DNA of 64,000 nucleotides from Paenibacillus terricola. Lineage in GTDB: Bacteria > Bacillota > Bacilli > Paenibacillales > Paenibacillaceae. The stretch lies in contig NZ_JACXZA010000002.1 in NCBI RefSeq assembly GCF_014779765.1, forward strand, positions 124,001 through 188,000, read 5' to 3'. The stretch's first letter is position 1. Every line of letters starts with the position of its first letter. The notes under the pieces are model-generated. The model saw only the letters and a program-made list of their open reading frames with translations, searched no databases and was not told where the DNA came from. Positions 34,125-43,818 of this stretch are shown here, one piece after another. Both the position numbers and the translations under genes were made by a program.

Positions 34125-35114
34125 TTAAGAGACGGCGACAGCTTTGTCCCCTTGTTCCATCTGACGGTCGATCTCGCGCATCCGGTTGAACGAAGCGATG
34201 GATACAGCGACTTGATCGTCATTCGGTTCTTTCGTCGTCAGCTTCTGCAGCCACAGGCCAGGATAGCCTAGGAATCGCAGCACCGGAATGTCACGGAGCG
34301 CATTCGTGAAGCGAAGCACTTCATACGAAACACCAAGTACGACCGGCAGCAGCAGAAGACGCAGGTAGATGCGTTCCCACAGCGAATCCCATGTGAAGAA
34401 GGAGTAAACAATGACGCCAACAAGAACGGAGAATACGATAAAGCTGCTTCCGCACCGGTAATGCAGCCTTGTGAAGCGCTGTACATTCTTCACCGTCAGC
34501 TCGACGCCCGCCTCATAGGCGCTGATCACTTTGTGTTCGGCGCCATGGTACTGGAACAGCCGTTTGACGATTGGCGTCAAGGAGATGGCGTACAGGTAGA
34601 CGAGCAGGAAAATGATCTTGATAAGTCCTTCAATCAGGTTGTGTAATATTATATTCTTGAATGATTGTCCAAATAGCATTTGTTCAACTAAAGCTGGCAC
34701 AAGAGTGAAAACGGCTTTGCCGACTACGAACGAGATAATGCCCGCGATCGCGACACCGAATATCGCAGTCATGCTAAGCCCCGATTTCTTCGGCTGCTCG
34801 GCCTTGGCTGCAATGCTTGCAGACGTAACTTCCGCATCCGATTTGCCATCGGCCAATTCGTCCTCGGCGTAGGCCTCAACCGAGAAGTTCAAATGCTGGG
34901 ATCCCTTGGCGCTCGATTCCAAAATACCGACAACACCGCGTACAAGCGGTATTTTTTTCAGTGGTTGAATCCATCTTTTGGTCGTACGGGGGACCTCATA
35001 ATAAATGATTTCTTCATTTTTACGGCGGACGGCAGTTACATTCACATGTTTGCCCGCGAACATAACGCCTTCAATAACGGCTTGCCCGCCATATATGCTG
35101 TTCGATTGCGGCAA
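34125..35114 (-). CDS. yqhQ: DUF1385 membrane protein YqhQ
   Basis: The 329-residue protein carries the DUF1385 hallmarks: 'YGGQAVIEGVMFAGKHVNVTAVRR' near the N-terminus, four or five membrane segments in the middle, and 'FQYHGAEHKVISAYEAGVELTVKNVQRFTRLHYRCGSSF' spread over residues 188-226, with the conserved HGAEHK and His/Cys residues that could bind a metal. The function is not established. In Bacillus it heads the yqhQ-yqhR-aroQ-yqhT-efp neighbourhood, kept here though on the opposite strand. TTG 35114 is preceded by GGAAGGTG. Confidence 0.92.
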   Translation of the reverse strand: MPQSNSIYGGQAVIEGVMFAGKHVNVTAVRRKNEEIIYYEVPRTTKRWIQPLKKIPLVRGVVGILESSAKGSQHLNFSVEAYAEDELADGKSDAEVTSASIAAKAEQPKKSGLSMTAIFGVAIAGIISFVVGKAVFTLVPALVEQMLFGQSFKNIILHNLIEGLIKIIFLLVYLYAISLTPIVKRLFQYHGAEHKVISAYEAGVELTVKNVQRFTRLHYRCGSSFIVFSVLVGVIVYSFFTWDSLWERIYLRLLLLPVVLGVSYEVLRFTNALRDIPVLRFLGYPGLWLQKLTTKEPNDDQVAVSIASFNRMREIDRQMEQGDKAVAVS

Positions 35115-35335
35115 GAGGGATTCACCTTCCTTATGAGATGCGCATGACGCATGAGAGCGGTTTTGCGGCTATATTTCTATTGTACTTGATTGAATAGACG
35201 TTTGCCACCTGATGTATGCGGTTATCGTTAGTCGGTTCATGCCATACTAGATACGATAACCTGCACAATCTGCAAAATTTGTACAGCTTCTGCAATAAGG
35301 CTGCGCTGATTAAGCACTAGGGGGGACGTGCATCA
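35115..35335. other. divergent intergenic region yqhQ-yqhR
   Basis: Holds both promoters. The only clear structure is a perfect inverted repeat GGTTATCG (35220-35227) / CGATAACC (35254-35261) with a 26-base loop that contains CATACTA, a possible operator or leader hairpin for yqhR. Confidence 0.4.
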
Positions 35336-35905
35336 ATGAATAAACATGCGAAAGTGTGGAGTACAAGAGACACGCGTACGAATGGAAGCGGCAGTAATAG
35401 CTCCCACAACGGCAGTGATACAGAGGGGCACACGAACCCGCTTACGTTTTGCCTATCGCTTGGATTTTTCGCCGGATTGATTTGGGACACGCTGCGAGGC
35501 GTCGCTTATTGGCTGAAGTTCACGAAGCTTACGCCTGGCTTGTTGGCGGATCCGTTCTTCAAATTGTCTTTCTTGAAGACGGGGTGGGGCTATGCAGTTG
35601 GCATAGGCGTCTTTATCGTGTTCAGCATCATTGCTGCGCTGCTTTATTTTGCCTTATTCGGCAAGATTCGCGGACCTCACATGGGTGTCGTATACGGTTT
35701 TCTATGGTGGATTGTGATCTTCGGCTTTCTGGGGCCAAGTCTAGGTTTCACTCAGAAGCTGACCATGATCGGCTGGAATACGCTCCTTACGGAATTATGT
35801 GTTTTTCTGTTGTGGGGGCTGTTTATCGGCTACACCATTGCATTCGAGTTTACGGATGAAGCGTCGAGGGAGCCATTCGCTTTCAAAATGCCTAAACCGA
35901 CCTGA
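35336..35905 (+). CDS. yqhR: YqhR family membrane protein
   Basis: The 189-residue protein has a polar Ser/Asn-rich N-terminus (about 35 residues), then four membrane helices including 'PLTFCLSLGFFAGLIWDTLRG', 'GVFIVFSIIAALLYFALFG', 'VVYGFLWWIVIFGFLGPSLG' and 'LCVFLLWGLFIGYTIAFEF'. This agrees with YqhR in pattern and in its position between yqhQ and aroQ. The role is unknown. An AGGGGGG site precedes the ATG. Confidence 0.85.
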   Translation: MNKHAKVWSTRDTRTNGSGSNSSHNGSDTEGHTNPLTFCLSLGFFAGLIWDTLRGVAYWLKFTKLTPGLLADPFFKLSFLKTGWGYAVGIGVFIVFSIIAALLYFALFGKIRGPHMGVVYGFLWWIVIFGFLGPSLGFTQKLTMIGWNTLLTELCVFLLWGLFIGYTIAFEFTDEASREPFAFKMPKPT

Positions 35906-36013
35906 TACAGCTGCGCATGCAGGAAACTCTTCTCAAACGGCGGAGGCTTGTGGTAAAATGGCTATTGGACTTTTGCTCCGAAGAGAGCGGCAGTCGCCGC
36001 AAGGAGGATCAGC

Positions 36014-36454
36014 ATGCGCACTATTATCGTACTTAACGGCCCTAACTTGAACATGCTGGGCATTCGAGAGCCAGGTATTTACGGCTCGGACACGCTCGCC
36101 GCAATCGAAGAACGCGTTCGTCAATTGGGCGAGGAGCTTGGTCTCGCGATTGAATTTTTTCAATCGAACCATGAAGGCGCAGTGATCGATCGTATTCATG
36201 AGGCTTTCGGCCATGCCGACGGCATTCTCATTAATCCAGGTGCATGGACGCATTACAGCTATGCATTGCGCGATGCGCTCAGCACGGTGGCGCTGCCGGT
36301 TGTCGAAGTGCATCTGTCGAACATTCATAAGCGTGAAGCGTTCCGGCATCACTCGGTCATTGCACCGATCGCTGTAGGCCAGATCGCGGGATTCGGCGCA
36401 GACAGCTATCTGCTTGGCCTGCGTGCGCTCGCCGCGCATTTGGAACGCGGATAA
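36014..36454 (+). CDS. aroQ: type II 3-dehydroquinate dehydratase
   Basis: The 146-residue enzyme catalyses dehydration of 3-dehydroquinate to 3-dehydroshikimate in the shikimate pathway. It shows '[19 protein letters not shown]', with the catalytic Arg and Tyr of the flexible lid, '[17 protein letters not shown]', '[20 protein letters not shown]', and '[20 protein letters not shown]', with the catalytic His. It forms a dodecamer in the cytosol. AAGGAGG precedes the ATG and the peptidase gene follows 35 bases later, so they are probably cotranscribed. Confidence 0.96.
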   Translation: MRTIIVLNGPNLNMLGIREPGIYGSDTLAAIEERVRQLGEELGLAIEFFQSNHEGAVIDRIHEAFGHADGILINPGAWTHYSYALRDALSTVALPVVEVHLSNIHKREAFRHHSVIAPIAVGQIAGFGADSYLLGLRALAAHLERG

Positions 36455-36489
36455 ACAGTAAGTTAGCAAGGTGCGGGGAGGAATAATCG

Positions 36490-37566
36490 ATGACCAATGC
36501 AAGATTAGATCGATTACGCGACCAACTGTCGCAGATGGGCCGTGAGGCTCTGTTGATCACCTATTCGCACAACCGCAAGTATGTAAGCGGCTTTACAGGA
36601 TCATCAGGCATGCTGCTCATTACAGCACAAGACAGCTGGCTTCTCACTGACTTTCGCTATATGACGCAAGCAGCGGACCAGGCACCGGATTTCGAATTGA
36701 TTGAGCACGCCGCGAAACCGATTGTTACGGTACGTGATTTGCTGGAATCGAAGAAGATTGCGAAGCTGGCGTTCGAGCAGGATCATGTTACATACGCTGA
36801 GTTCGCAGCATGGACAGAGCAGTTAGGTTCCATTGAGCTGGAGCCTGTCTCAGGCATTGTGGAAGGCTTACGCCTGATCAAGGATGAGGCAGAGATCGCG
36901 ATTGTACAAGAAGCTGCAGAGCTGGCGGACAAGACGTTCCAGTTCGCGCTGGGGATCATTCGTCCAGGACTTTCCGAGCTCGAAATCGCGCTGGAGATGG
37001 AGACGTTCATGCGTAAGGGTGGTGCTTCAGGACCATCATTCGAGACGATCGTCGCATCAGGCGAACGTTCGGCATTGCCCCATGGCGTTGCGAGTGAGCG
37101 TATTGTTGGTACGAATGAGTTCGTGAAGCTTGATTTTGGCGCTTATTATAAAGGTTACTGCTCTGACATCACACGAACTGTTGTTGTCGGCACGGCATCC
37201 GAGCGTCACCGTGAAATTTACAACATTGTGCTTGAAGCACAGCTGCATGCGCTTGCGAACATTCGTCCTGGCATGAGCGGACGCGAAGCAGATGCGCTGT
37301 CGCGTGACATTATAGCTAGATACGGCTACGGCGACAATTTTGGCCACAGTCTCGGTCATGGGATTGGACTGGAGATTCATGAGATGCCGCGCTTATCGAA
37401 GCTCAGCGATTCGATTTTAACCCCCGGCATGATCGTTACGGTCGAGCCCGGCATCTACATCCCCGGTTTCGGGGGTGTTCGGATAGAGGACGACATCGTC
37501 ATCACGGACACCGGGATTAAAATATTAACCTCTTCGACGAAGGAACTGATCGAGCTTCGCGCATAG
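36490..37566 (+). CDS. M24 family Xaa-Pro aminopeptidase-like protein (YqhT)
   Basis: The 358-residue protein has a creatinase-type N-terminal domain (1-125) and a pita-bread peptidase domain. Metal ligands of M24 are all present: Asp in 'VKLDFGAYYKGYCSDITRT' (two Asp), His in 'HSLGHGIGLEIHEMPRLS', Glu in 'VTVEPGIYIPGFGGVRIEDDIV' (two Glu). It should remove N-terminal residues preceding proline using two Mn or Co ions. Position between aroQ and efp matches Bacillus yqhT. GGGGAGGA lies six bases before the ATG. Confidence 0.94.
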   Translation: MTNARLDRLRDQLSQMGREALLITYSHNRKYVSGFTGSSGMLLITAQDSWLLTDFRYMTQAADQAPDFELIEHAAKPIVTVRDLLESKKIAKLAFEQDHVTYAEFAAWTEQLGSIELEPVSGIVEGLRLIKDEAEIAIVQEAAELADKTFQFALGIIRPGLSELEIALEMETFMRKGGASGPSFETIVASGERSALPHGVASERIVGTNEFVKLDFGAYYKGYCSDITRTVVVGTASERHREIYNIVLEAQLHALANIRPGMSGREADALSRDIIARYGYGDNFGHSLGHGIGLEIHEMPRLSKLSDSILTPGMIVTVEPGIYIPGFGGVRIEDDIVITDTGIKILTSSTKELIELRA

Positions 37567-37667
37567 CGCGGCGGACTCGATCCCAAGAAGATAGAGGGCT
37601 TTATCCGTTGCAAGCGGTCGCCGATGCAGGCTTCATGCTTTGTACATTATTAGGAGGGACATAAGCT

Positions 37668-38225
37668 GTGATCTCAGTTAACGATTTCAAAACAGGCCTT
37701 ACTGTTGAAGTGGAAGGCGATATCTTCACGGTTCTCGAATTCCAACACGTTAAACCAGGTAAAGGTGCGGCATTCGTACGCTCCAAACTGAAAAACCTTC
37801 GTAACGGCAACACGGTTGAAAGAACGTTCCGTGCTGGCGAGACGATCGGCCGTGCAATCATCGAGAACCGCGAAGTACAATACCTGTACAACTCCGGTAC
37901 GGAATATACGTTCATGGACAATGAAACGTATGACCAATTCAACCTCGAGAAGAAACAACTGGAGTGGGAACTCAACTTCCTTAAAGAGAACATGAACGTT
38001 AACATCGCTAGCTACCAAGGTGAAATCATTGGTATCACGATGCCTACGAGCGTTGATCTCAAAGTTATCGAGACGGAGCCAGGCGTAAAAGGCAACACGG
38101 CAACGAACGCAACGAAAGCTGCGAAAGTTGAAACGGGCCACAGCGTACAAGTTCCAATGTTCATCAACGAAGGCGATGTATTGCTGATCGACACGCGCGA
38201 TGGCAAATACATCTCCCGCGCATAG
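37668..38225 (+). CDS. efp: elongation factor P
   Basis: The 185-residue protein rescues ribosomes stalled at polyproline. It has three beta domains: a KOW-like N-terminus '[20 protein letters not shown]' and '[20 protein letters not shown]', whose Lys-32-type residue in KPGKGA is the site modified in Bacillus (5-aminopentanol), then two OB folds ending '[23 protein letters not shown]'. The GTG start follows TAGGAGGGA. It is the last gene of the yqh block before the terminator. Codon use is strongly biased to C-ending codons, as for a highly expressed gene. Confidence 0.97.
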   Translation: MISVNDFKTGLTVEVEGDIFTVLEFQHVKPGKGAAFVRSKLKNLRNGNTVERTFRAGETIGRAIIENREVQYLYNSGTEYTFMDNETYDQFNLEKKQLEWELNFLKENMNVNIASYQGEIIGITMPTSVDLKVIETEPGVKGNTATNATKAAKVETGHSVQVPMFINEGDVLLIDTRDGKYISRA

Positions 38226-38240
38226 AACGAGCAAGATGAG

Positions 38241-38270
38241 GCGGTCCGGACAAGCCGGGCCGCTTTTTTT
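38241..38270 (+). terminator. intrinsic terminator of efp
   Basis: GCGGTCCGG (38241-38249) pairs with CCGGGCCGC through one wobble, followed by seven T residues. Confidence 0.92.
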
Positions 38271-38302
38271 GTAGGTACCAGTACCCGAATCGACAAAGTT
38301 TG

Positions 38303-38311
38303 TGCTATAAT
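38303..38311 (+). promoter_or_regulatory. extended -10 promoter of the aspartate kinase gene
   Basis: TGC-TATAAT (38303-38311) is an extended -10 element; no good -35 is present at 17 bp. The leader to the TTG start is only about 40 bases, so there is no room for a lysine riboswitch. Confidence 0.6.
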
Positions 38312-38352
38312 ATTGACTTGTATGCTAATGCCAAGGTTGGGAGTGAACAGCT

Positions 38353-39606
38353 TTGTCGTTGATTGTTATGAAGTTCGGCGGTAGCTCCGTCGGATCAACG
38401 GAACGAATGCAAAGAGTAGCGAAGCGGATTATTAAAACGAAGGAAGCGGGCAACCGTGTTGTTGTTGTTGTCTCTGCAATGGGTGACACGACGGATGATC
38501 TGATCGATCAATCTAAACAGCTGAACCCGAATCCGCCTGCACGTGAAATGGATATGCTTCTGACGACGGGAGAGCAGATCTCAGTCGCACTCTTGTCGAT
38601 GACGATACATCAGCTAGGGTCTCAAGCAGTTTCGTACACGGGCTGGCAAGCGGGCATTGTGACGGAAGCCGTGCACGCGAAGGCACGTATTTCTGACATT
38701 AAGCCTAACCGGATTTTCAACTCGCTGGATGAAGGCAACATTGTTATCGTTGCAGGCTTCCAAGGGATGACAGAGGAAGGCGAGATCACAACGCTTGGGC
38801 GCGGCGGTTCGGATACGACGGCTGTGGCGCTTGCGGCTGCGATCAATGCGGATGTATGCGAAATCTTCACAGACGTTGACGGCGTTTATTCGACGGATCC
38901 ACGTGTCGTTAAGTGCGCACGCAAGCTGGACTCGATTTCGTATGATGAAATGCTTGAGCTTGCTCACCTCGGTGCTGCGGTTCTTCACCCGCGCGCGGTT
39001 GAGTATGCGAAGCATAACAATGTAAAGCTGGTCGTACGTTCCAGCTTTAACGAGAATGAAGGAACGACGGTGAAGGAGGAAGCAGTCATGGAGCAAGGCG
39101 TAGTCGTTAGCGGTATTGCCTTTGATAAGAACGTGGCGAGAATTAGCATTTTGGGCGTGGAAGACGTACCGGGCGTACTGGCGAAAGTGTTCGGAGAGCT
39201 CGCTGACAACGGTATCGATGTGGACATTATTGTACAGAGTGGTGTACAAGAAGGCAAAGCAGACTTCTCGTTCACGCTGTCGAGCAGCGATAGCGACCGC
39301 GCAATTCAAGTCATCGAAGGAATCCGCAGCGAAGTGCCTTTCCGCGAGACGACTTCCGAGACGAACCTGGTCAAAGTTTCGATCGTTGGCGCTGGTATGG
39401 TCAGCAATCCAGGAGTAGCAGCTAAGATGTTCGAAGCGATCTCGAAGCTGGGCGTCAGCATCAAGATGGTTAGCACATCCGAGATCAAATGCTCTTGCGT
39501 AATCGCAGCAGATCTCCTGAACGATGTTGTGCGCTCCCTGCACACGGCTTATGGCCTGGACACGGCAGAGCAAGTATTCGTTGGCGGTCCGCAAGATCGT
39601 CGTTAA
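38353..39606 (+). CDS. lysC: aspartate kinase
   Basis: The 417-residue enzyme phosphorylates aspartate, the first step to lysine, threonine and methionine. It shows 'VMKFGGSSVGSTERMQRVA' (KFGG substrate loop), 'LLTTGEQISVALL', 'TTLGRGGSDTTAVALAAA', 'DVDGVYSTDPR' and two C-terminal ACT domains ('ISILGVEDVPGVLAKVF', 'VSIVGAGMVSNPGVAAKMF') that bind regulatory amino acids. This resembles LysC-type kinases, in which an internal start makes a separate beta subunit: a possible one is ATG 39090, inside the frame before the ACT domains. Which isozyme it is cannot be told. TTG 38353 is preceded by TTGGGAG. Confidence 0.93.
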   Translation: MSLIVMKFGGSSVGSTERMQRVAKRIIKTKEAGNRVVVVVSAMGDTTDDLIDQSKQLNPNPPAREMDMLLTTGEQISVALLSMTIHQLGSQAVSYTGWQAGIVTEAVHAKARISDIKPNRIFNSLDEGNIVIVAGFQGMTEEGEITTLGRGGSDTTAVALAAAINADVCEIFTDVDGVYSTDPRVVKCARKLDSISYDEMLELAHLGAAVLHPRAVEYAKHNNVKLVVRSSFNENEGTTVKEEAVMEQGVVVSGIAFDKNVARISILGVEDVPGVLAKVFGELADNGIDVDIIVQSGVQEGKADFSFTLSSSDSDRAIQVIEGIRSEVPFRETTSETNLVKVSIVGAGMVSNPGVAAKMFEAISKLGVSIKMVSTSEIKCSCVIAADLLNDVVRSLHTAYGLDTAEQVFVGGPQDRR

Positions 39607-39623
39607 TACGAACTTATTAGAGG

Positions 39624-39663
39624 ATACAGTCCCGTATAATTACGGAGCTGTATCTTTTTTTTT
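39624..39663 (+). terminator. intrinsic terminator of the aspartate kinase gene
   Basis: ATACAG (39624-39629) pairs with CTGTAT (39648-39653), with CCGTA/TACGG inside, followed by nine or more T residues. Confidence 0.9.
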
Positions 39664-39684
39664 GCTTGTCGGTCTTATTAGCTA

Positions 39685-39734
39685 TTGACGGAAGATGGAA
39701 TGACATGCTAATCTCTACTTGTGAAACCGGTTTC
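39685..39734 (+). promoter_or_regulatory. promoter and LacI-type operator before the secreted amylase gene
   Basis: TTGACG (39685-39690), 16 bp, GCTAAT (39707-39712, preceded by TG-like context). The palindrome GAAACCGGTTTC lies at 39723-39734, just after the start site. The same 12-mer occurs at 48185-48196. It is a typical LacI/GalR-family operator with central CG. Confidence 0.75.
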
Positions 39735-39836
39735 CCAACAAGCAGCAGTATTATTCAGATTGAAGGAGGGGAGTTGTAGCAATTAAGGATTGATCGTAGT
39801 TCGCAACAATGAAAGCGTTTAATTTATGAATGTGGG

Positions 39837-42800
39837 GTGAGTATAATTACTTCGCGCATGAAGTCCAAGTCGAGCAGGTTGGTTCCCAGAAGAACGAACA
39901 TTACGATCGGGCTTTTTTTATTGCTGGTTGTGCAATCGTTTGCACAAGCCTTTGCATCTACAGCTAGCGCAGAAATTGCAGCAACACATGTGTATCACAA
40001 CCATATGCCGAACTTCTGGCCGTACTACGATACGACCGGCTATTCATCGGCTGCAGTAGGGTCTCCGATCCGTTACATGTACGATGGCCAGGTCATTGAG
40101 CTTAAGCAGAGTCCACCGGCCAATTATCCGTACTACCTCCCGAATGGCAATGTCATGCCGCACGATGATCTTGTCAGTTACTACTCGCATTACGCGAAGA
40201 CAGGCGCTTACTTAACATGGCCATGGAGTGTAGCGCAATCGATCAAGCAGAACTTCCCGCAAGGCCAAATGCAGGTGACGATGTCAGGCGCTCTTGTGAA
40301 CAACATCAATGATCTTGTCACGCATGGCGGCATAGCGGCTTACTCCAATCCGTCATGGGGAACGCCATGGAAATCTGCCTACGACACATTGCGTACCGTC
40401 AACAATAAGCGGACGCTGGATTTGATCCATTTTACCGGTCACCATTCGATGGGTCCGTTAGTCGGCAACGAGTACATGCTGAAGGATCTGATCTATCAGA
40501 ACGTGACATTAGCTCAACCGTACTTCATGGGCAGCTCGTTCCAGTCGTCTAAAGGATACTTCCCGACGGAGCTAGGCTTCTCGGAGCGGATCATTCCGGT
40601 GTTGGAGAAGCTGGGCATTCAATGGTCCGTCATTGGCAATAACCACTTCTCGCGGACGTTGAAGGACTACCCTTACTTGAACGACCCGGGCGTAGACACG
40701 ATGGTATCGCCGCCGAACCGTGCGGATCTGCAGAATACGAGCAGTGTAGGCTCGTGGGTATCGCAGCCGATGTTCAATGAACAGCAAGTCGTACGCAACA
40801 AGTTCCCGTTCGCCTCGACGCCGCATTGGGTGAAGTACGTGAATCCAACGACAGGCACAGAGTCCAAAATCGTTGGCGTACCTGTTGCACAGGCCGAGTC
40901 GTGGGAAGAAGGCTACCAAGGTCAAGTTACGGCGAAAGATTTGAAGTCGTTCGAAGGGCTCACTTCTCAGAAGCAGTTCTTCGTTGTTGCGCATGATGGC
41001 GACAACTCCAGCGGACGCGCGGGCTCGGAAGAGACGTGGCGGAATGCAGGCAACGTCACATACCGTGATTCCGGTGTAACGGCAATGGGCATCGATGAGT
41101 ACCTGGTCAACAATACGCCTGCGTCAAGTGATGTTGTTCACGTACAGGATGGCTCATGGATCGATACGAGAGATTCGTCATCTGACCCGCAGTGGCATCA
41201 CTGGAAGCTGCCGTTCGGCATTTGGAAAGGGCAATTCGCTGATTTCAATGCGGCCAAAGGTACGAATTACGAGCCGAAGAAGAACATCAATGGCGAGACA
41301 GAAGGGATGACCGTCAGCTTCGAATACGGCTATCACTATCTGGAACGCAACTTCGCCCTGCTGCAAGCTGCGCTTAACTATGCGCAGACAGCCGAGCAGA
41401 TCTGGCTCACCGATCATCCGAACTATTGGCAGCCGACAACGACGCTTGATCGTCAGGTTGCGCCAACAGGCAATCAACTGAATCCTTGGATGATGTCTTT
41501 CCCAGTCAAAGGCGATGCCTCTAACGACTATAAGGGAGGCGCTAATCCGGCGGAGCTTGCTTGGTACTTCCTTATTCCAGCGATGGATTCCGGATTTGGC
41601 TACTATGACGAGAATGTGGATGATTCCGTCAAGCCTACGCTTTCGTTCAATCAATCGCTGTACTTCTCGAAGCCGTTCGTATCCCAGCAGCTTGCGAAGG
41701 ATGCGACTGGACCTTCGGTCTGGTGGCCGCAGCGCTGGCCATACAATCCAGGCAGCGTGAACAAGGATAAGTCGGAGGGCTGGACAGCGCAATATTTTGA
41801 CAACAACTTCGCGATTTATACTTACGCTTACGACGTTAGCGGAATCTCGGATATTAAAGTTAAGGTGCGTACGCATCGCGATGCATCGGCTGATGCATCC
41901 GACAACACGTTCCGTGTGTACAATCCGGTTCAGCTCGCTTCAGCAGGCGTTCCTAATATCGATCCGGCCAAGGTCAGCGATTGGGTCACCTATGATATGA
42001 ACCATCGTGATCTGAAGCCTGATATGAACGGCGTCGCATGGCAGGCGTCATCGACGGCAACGATGCAGAAGCTCAAGGCGCAAGAAACGGGCGATTTGTA
42101 TTACACATATCTAGGCAACTACCGCAATCAGCTGGTCGATTATTATATCGAGGCAGTTGATGCGAAGGGAAACGTTACGAAGAGCGATATTCAGTCGGTC
42201 TACGTTGGCGCAGGCACGTACAAGAATGAAGGCGGCAAGCTGGTCGAGGACGTGAACGGAACGATCCAAGGAACTTATCCGTTCTTGACGGATAAACCGA
42301 TCGTACCTGACACGGAAGCACCTTCGGTTCCTGCGAATGTGACGTCGCCATCGCAGACGCGCACGACGATTACGCTGAATTGGTCGGCATCGACCGATAA
42401 CAAGGGCGTTAAGAATTATGAGATTTATCGTGATGGCGCGTCGGTTGGCACGAGCACAGCGACTACCTTCATTGATTCAGGACTGACGGCATTAACTTCG
42501 TATGGGTACCAGATTAAGGCGGTCGACGCAGCCGGCAACAGCTCGCAGAAGAGTGTTCCGGTCACGTTCGCTACGAACAATTCCAGCAATGAAGTTACGG
42601 TCTATTACAAGCCTGGTTATACAGCGCCATATATTCATTACCGACCATCTGGCGGTACATGGACGACCGCTCCAGGCATCGCGATGGCAGCTGCAGAAGT
42701 GCCGGGTTACTTCAAGAAAACGGTCGATGTCGGTACAGCAAGCGGTCTTGAAGCCGTGTTTAACAATGGCTCAGGCACTTGGGATAACAATGGCGGCAAG

Positions 42801-43763
42801 AACTACAACTTTGGCCTCGGCGCATGGACCTTCAACGGCGGAACGATTACGTCAGGCGCTCCATTGCAGCCGCCTCTGCCGGAGACAGAACCGCCGACCG
42901 TACCTGCCGGGCTGTCCGCAGTCCCTAATGCAAGCGGAACTTCAGTTGCGCTAAGCTGGTCAGCATCCACGGATAACGTTGGCGTAACCGGTTATGAAGT
43001 GTTCCGTGATGGCACATCAATCGGAACGACGACATCGCTTTCTTATACGGACTCTAGCAGAACGCCAGGAGGGACATACGCTTACTCGGTCCGTGCATAC
43101 GATGCGGCAGGCAATAAATCGGCTTTAAGCGCGTCAGTCAGCGTCATGCTGCCGCAGCCTGCAACGAACAAAGTCACCGTTTACTACAAGCCGGGTTACA
43201 GTGCGCCTTATATTCATTATCGTCCGACGGGCGGTGCATGGACGACTGCTCCAGGGGTTGCGATGACTGCTGCCGAGGTTTCGGGTTATTTCAAAATAAC
43301 GGTGGATGTCGGCACAGCGACTGGCCTTGAGGCAGTGTTCAATAACGGTTCCGGTACGTGGGATAACAACGGGGGAAGCAACTACAACTTTGGTATCGGC
43401 ACCTGGACTTATAGTGGAGGCACTATTACATCAGGTGTTCCGACACCAGTTACGCAGCAAGTCACTTTCACGGTAACGGTACCGTCGAATACCTCGCAAA
43501 CGGCTGATGTTTATCTGTCTAGCAGCTTGAATAACTGGAATGCTGCTGATCCCGCCTACAAGCTGACGCGCGGAACGGATGGCAAATATTCGATTACACT
43601 GCCGCTGACGGCTGGAACGGCTATGACGTATAAATTCACGCGGGGCGCTTGGACGAGTGTAGAAGTTGCCTCGAACGGCTCGGATATTGCGAATCGGTCG
43701 TACACGGTACCGTCAGGCAGTACGAACGTGGCATTAACCGTGCAGAAGTGGAAAGACCTTTGA
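39837..43763 (+). CDS. secreted GH119-type alpha-amylase with FN3 and starch-binding modules (IgtZ-like)
   Basis: The 1308-residue enzyme has a signal peptide (basic start, core 'IGLFLLLVVQSFAQAFA'). The catalytic part (about 46-820) is related to GH57: 'HVYHNHMPNF', 'FTGHHSMGPLVG', nucleophile-type Glu245 in 'FPTELGFSERI', acid-type Asp387 in 'VVAHDGDNSSG'. Their spacing of 142 residues equals that of the residues proposed for Bacillus circulans IgtZ (Glu231, Asp373; from memory), the founding GH119 member, whose length (about 1290) is similar. Then come FN3 (832-918), CBM25 (925-1010), FN3 (1018-1105), CBM25 (1110-1195) and a CBM20-like C-terminus. It should hydrolyse starch outside the cell. 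The start is uncertain: GTG 39837 or ATG 39858, neither with an ideal site. The glucanotransferase gene follows after 55 bases. Confidence 0.85.
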   Translation: MSIITSRMKSKSSRLVPRRTNITIGLFLLLVVQSFAQAFASTASAEIAATHVYHNHMPNFWPYYDTTGYSSAAVGSPIRYMYDGQVIELKQSPPANYPYYLPNGNVMPHDDLVSYYSHYAKTGAYLTWPWSVAQSIKQNFPQGQMQVTMSGALVNNINDLVTHGGIAAYSNPSWGTPWKSAYDTLRTVNNKRTLDLIHFTGHHSMGPLVGNEYMLKDLIYQNVTLAQPYFMGSSFQSSKGYFPTELGFSERIIPVLEKLGIQWSVIGNNHFSRTLKDYPYLNDPGVDTMVSPPNRADLQNTSSVGSWVSQPMFNEQQVVRNKFPFASTPHWVKYVNPTTGTESKIVGVPVAQAESWEEGYQGQVTAKDLKSFEGLTSQKQFFVVAHDGDNSSGRAGSEETWRNAGNVTYRDSGVTAMGIDEYLVNNTPASSDVVHVQDGSWIDTRDSSSDPQWHHWKLPFGIWKGQFADFNAAKGTNYEPKKNINGETEGMTVSFEYGYHYLERNFALLQAALNYAQTAEQIWLTDHPNYWQPTTTLDRQVAPTGNQLNPWMMSFPVKGDASNDYKGGANPAELAWYFLIPAMDSGFGYYDENVDDSVKPTLSFNQSLYFSKPFVSQQLAKDATGPSVWWPQRWPYNPGSVNKDKSEGWTAQYFDNNFAIYTYAYDVSGISDIKVKVRTHRDASADASDNTFRVYNPVQLASAGVPNIDPAKVSDWVTYDMNHRDLKPDMNGVAWQASSTATMQKLKAQETGDLYYTYLGNYRNQLVDYYIEAVDAKGNVTKSDIQSVYVGAGTYKNEGGKLVEDVNGTIQGTYPFLTDKPIVPDTEAPSVPANVTSPSQTRTTITLNWSASTDNKGVKNYEIYRDGASVGTSTATTFIDSGLTALTSYGYQIKAVDAAGNSSQKSVPVTFATNNSSNEVTVYYKPGYTAPYIHYRPSGGTWTTAPGIAMAAAEVPGYFKKTVDVGTASGLEAVFNNGSGTWDNNGGKNYNFGLGAWTFNGGTITSGAPLQPPLPETEPPTVPAGLSAVPNASGTSVALSWSASTDNVGVTGYEVFRDGTSIGTTTSLSYTDSSRTPGGTYAYSVRAYDAAGNKSALSASVSVMLPQPATNKVTVYYKPGYSAPYIHYRPTGGAWTTAPGVAMTAAEVSGYFKITVDVGTATGLEAVFNNGSGTWDNNGGSNYNFGIGTWTYSGGTITSGVPTPVTQQVTFTVTVPSNTSQTADVYLSSSLNNWNAADPAYKLTRGTDGKYSITLPLTAGTAMTYKFTRGAWTSVEVASNGSDIANRSYTVPSGSTNVALTVQKWKDL

Positions 43764-43818
43764 TGCGAACGGAAGCGTACGAATCTATCTTTTTAACCAA
43801 TAGGAGGATTATCTGACC

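Noticed and set aside
38270-38352. Lysine riboswitch before the aspartate kinase gene
   Set aside because: The space between promoter and start is only about 40 bases, too short for an L-box, and no matching motifs were found.
38614-39594. 326-codon open frame antisense to the aspartate kinase gene
   Set aside because: Shadow frame of a gene with intact kinase and ACT motifs.
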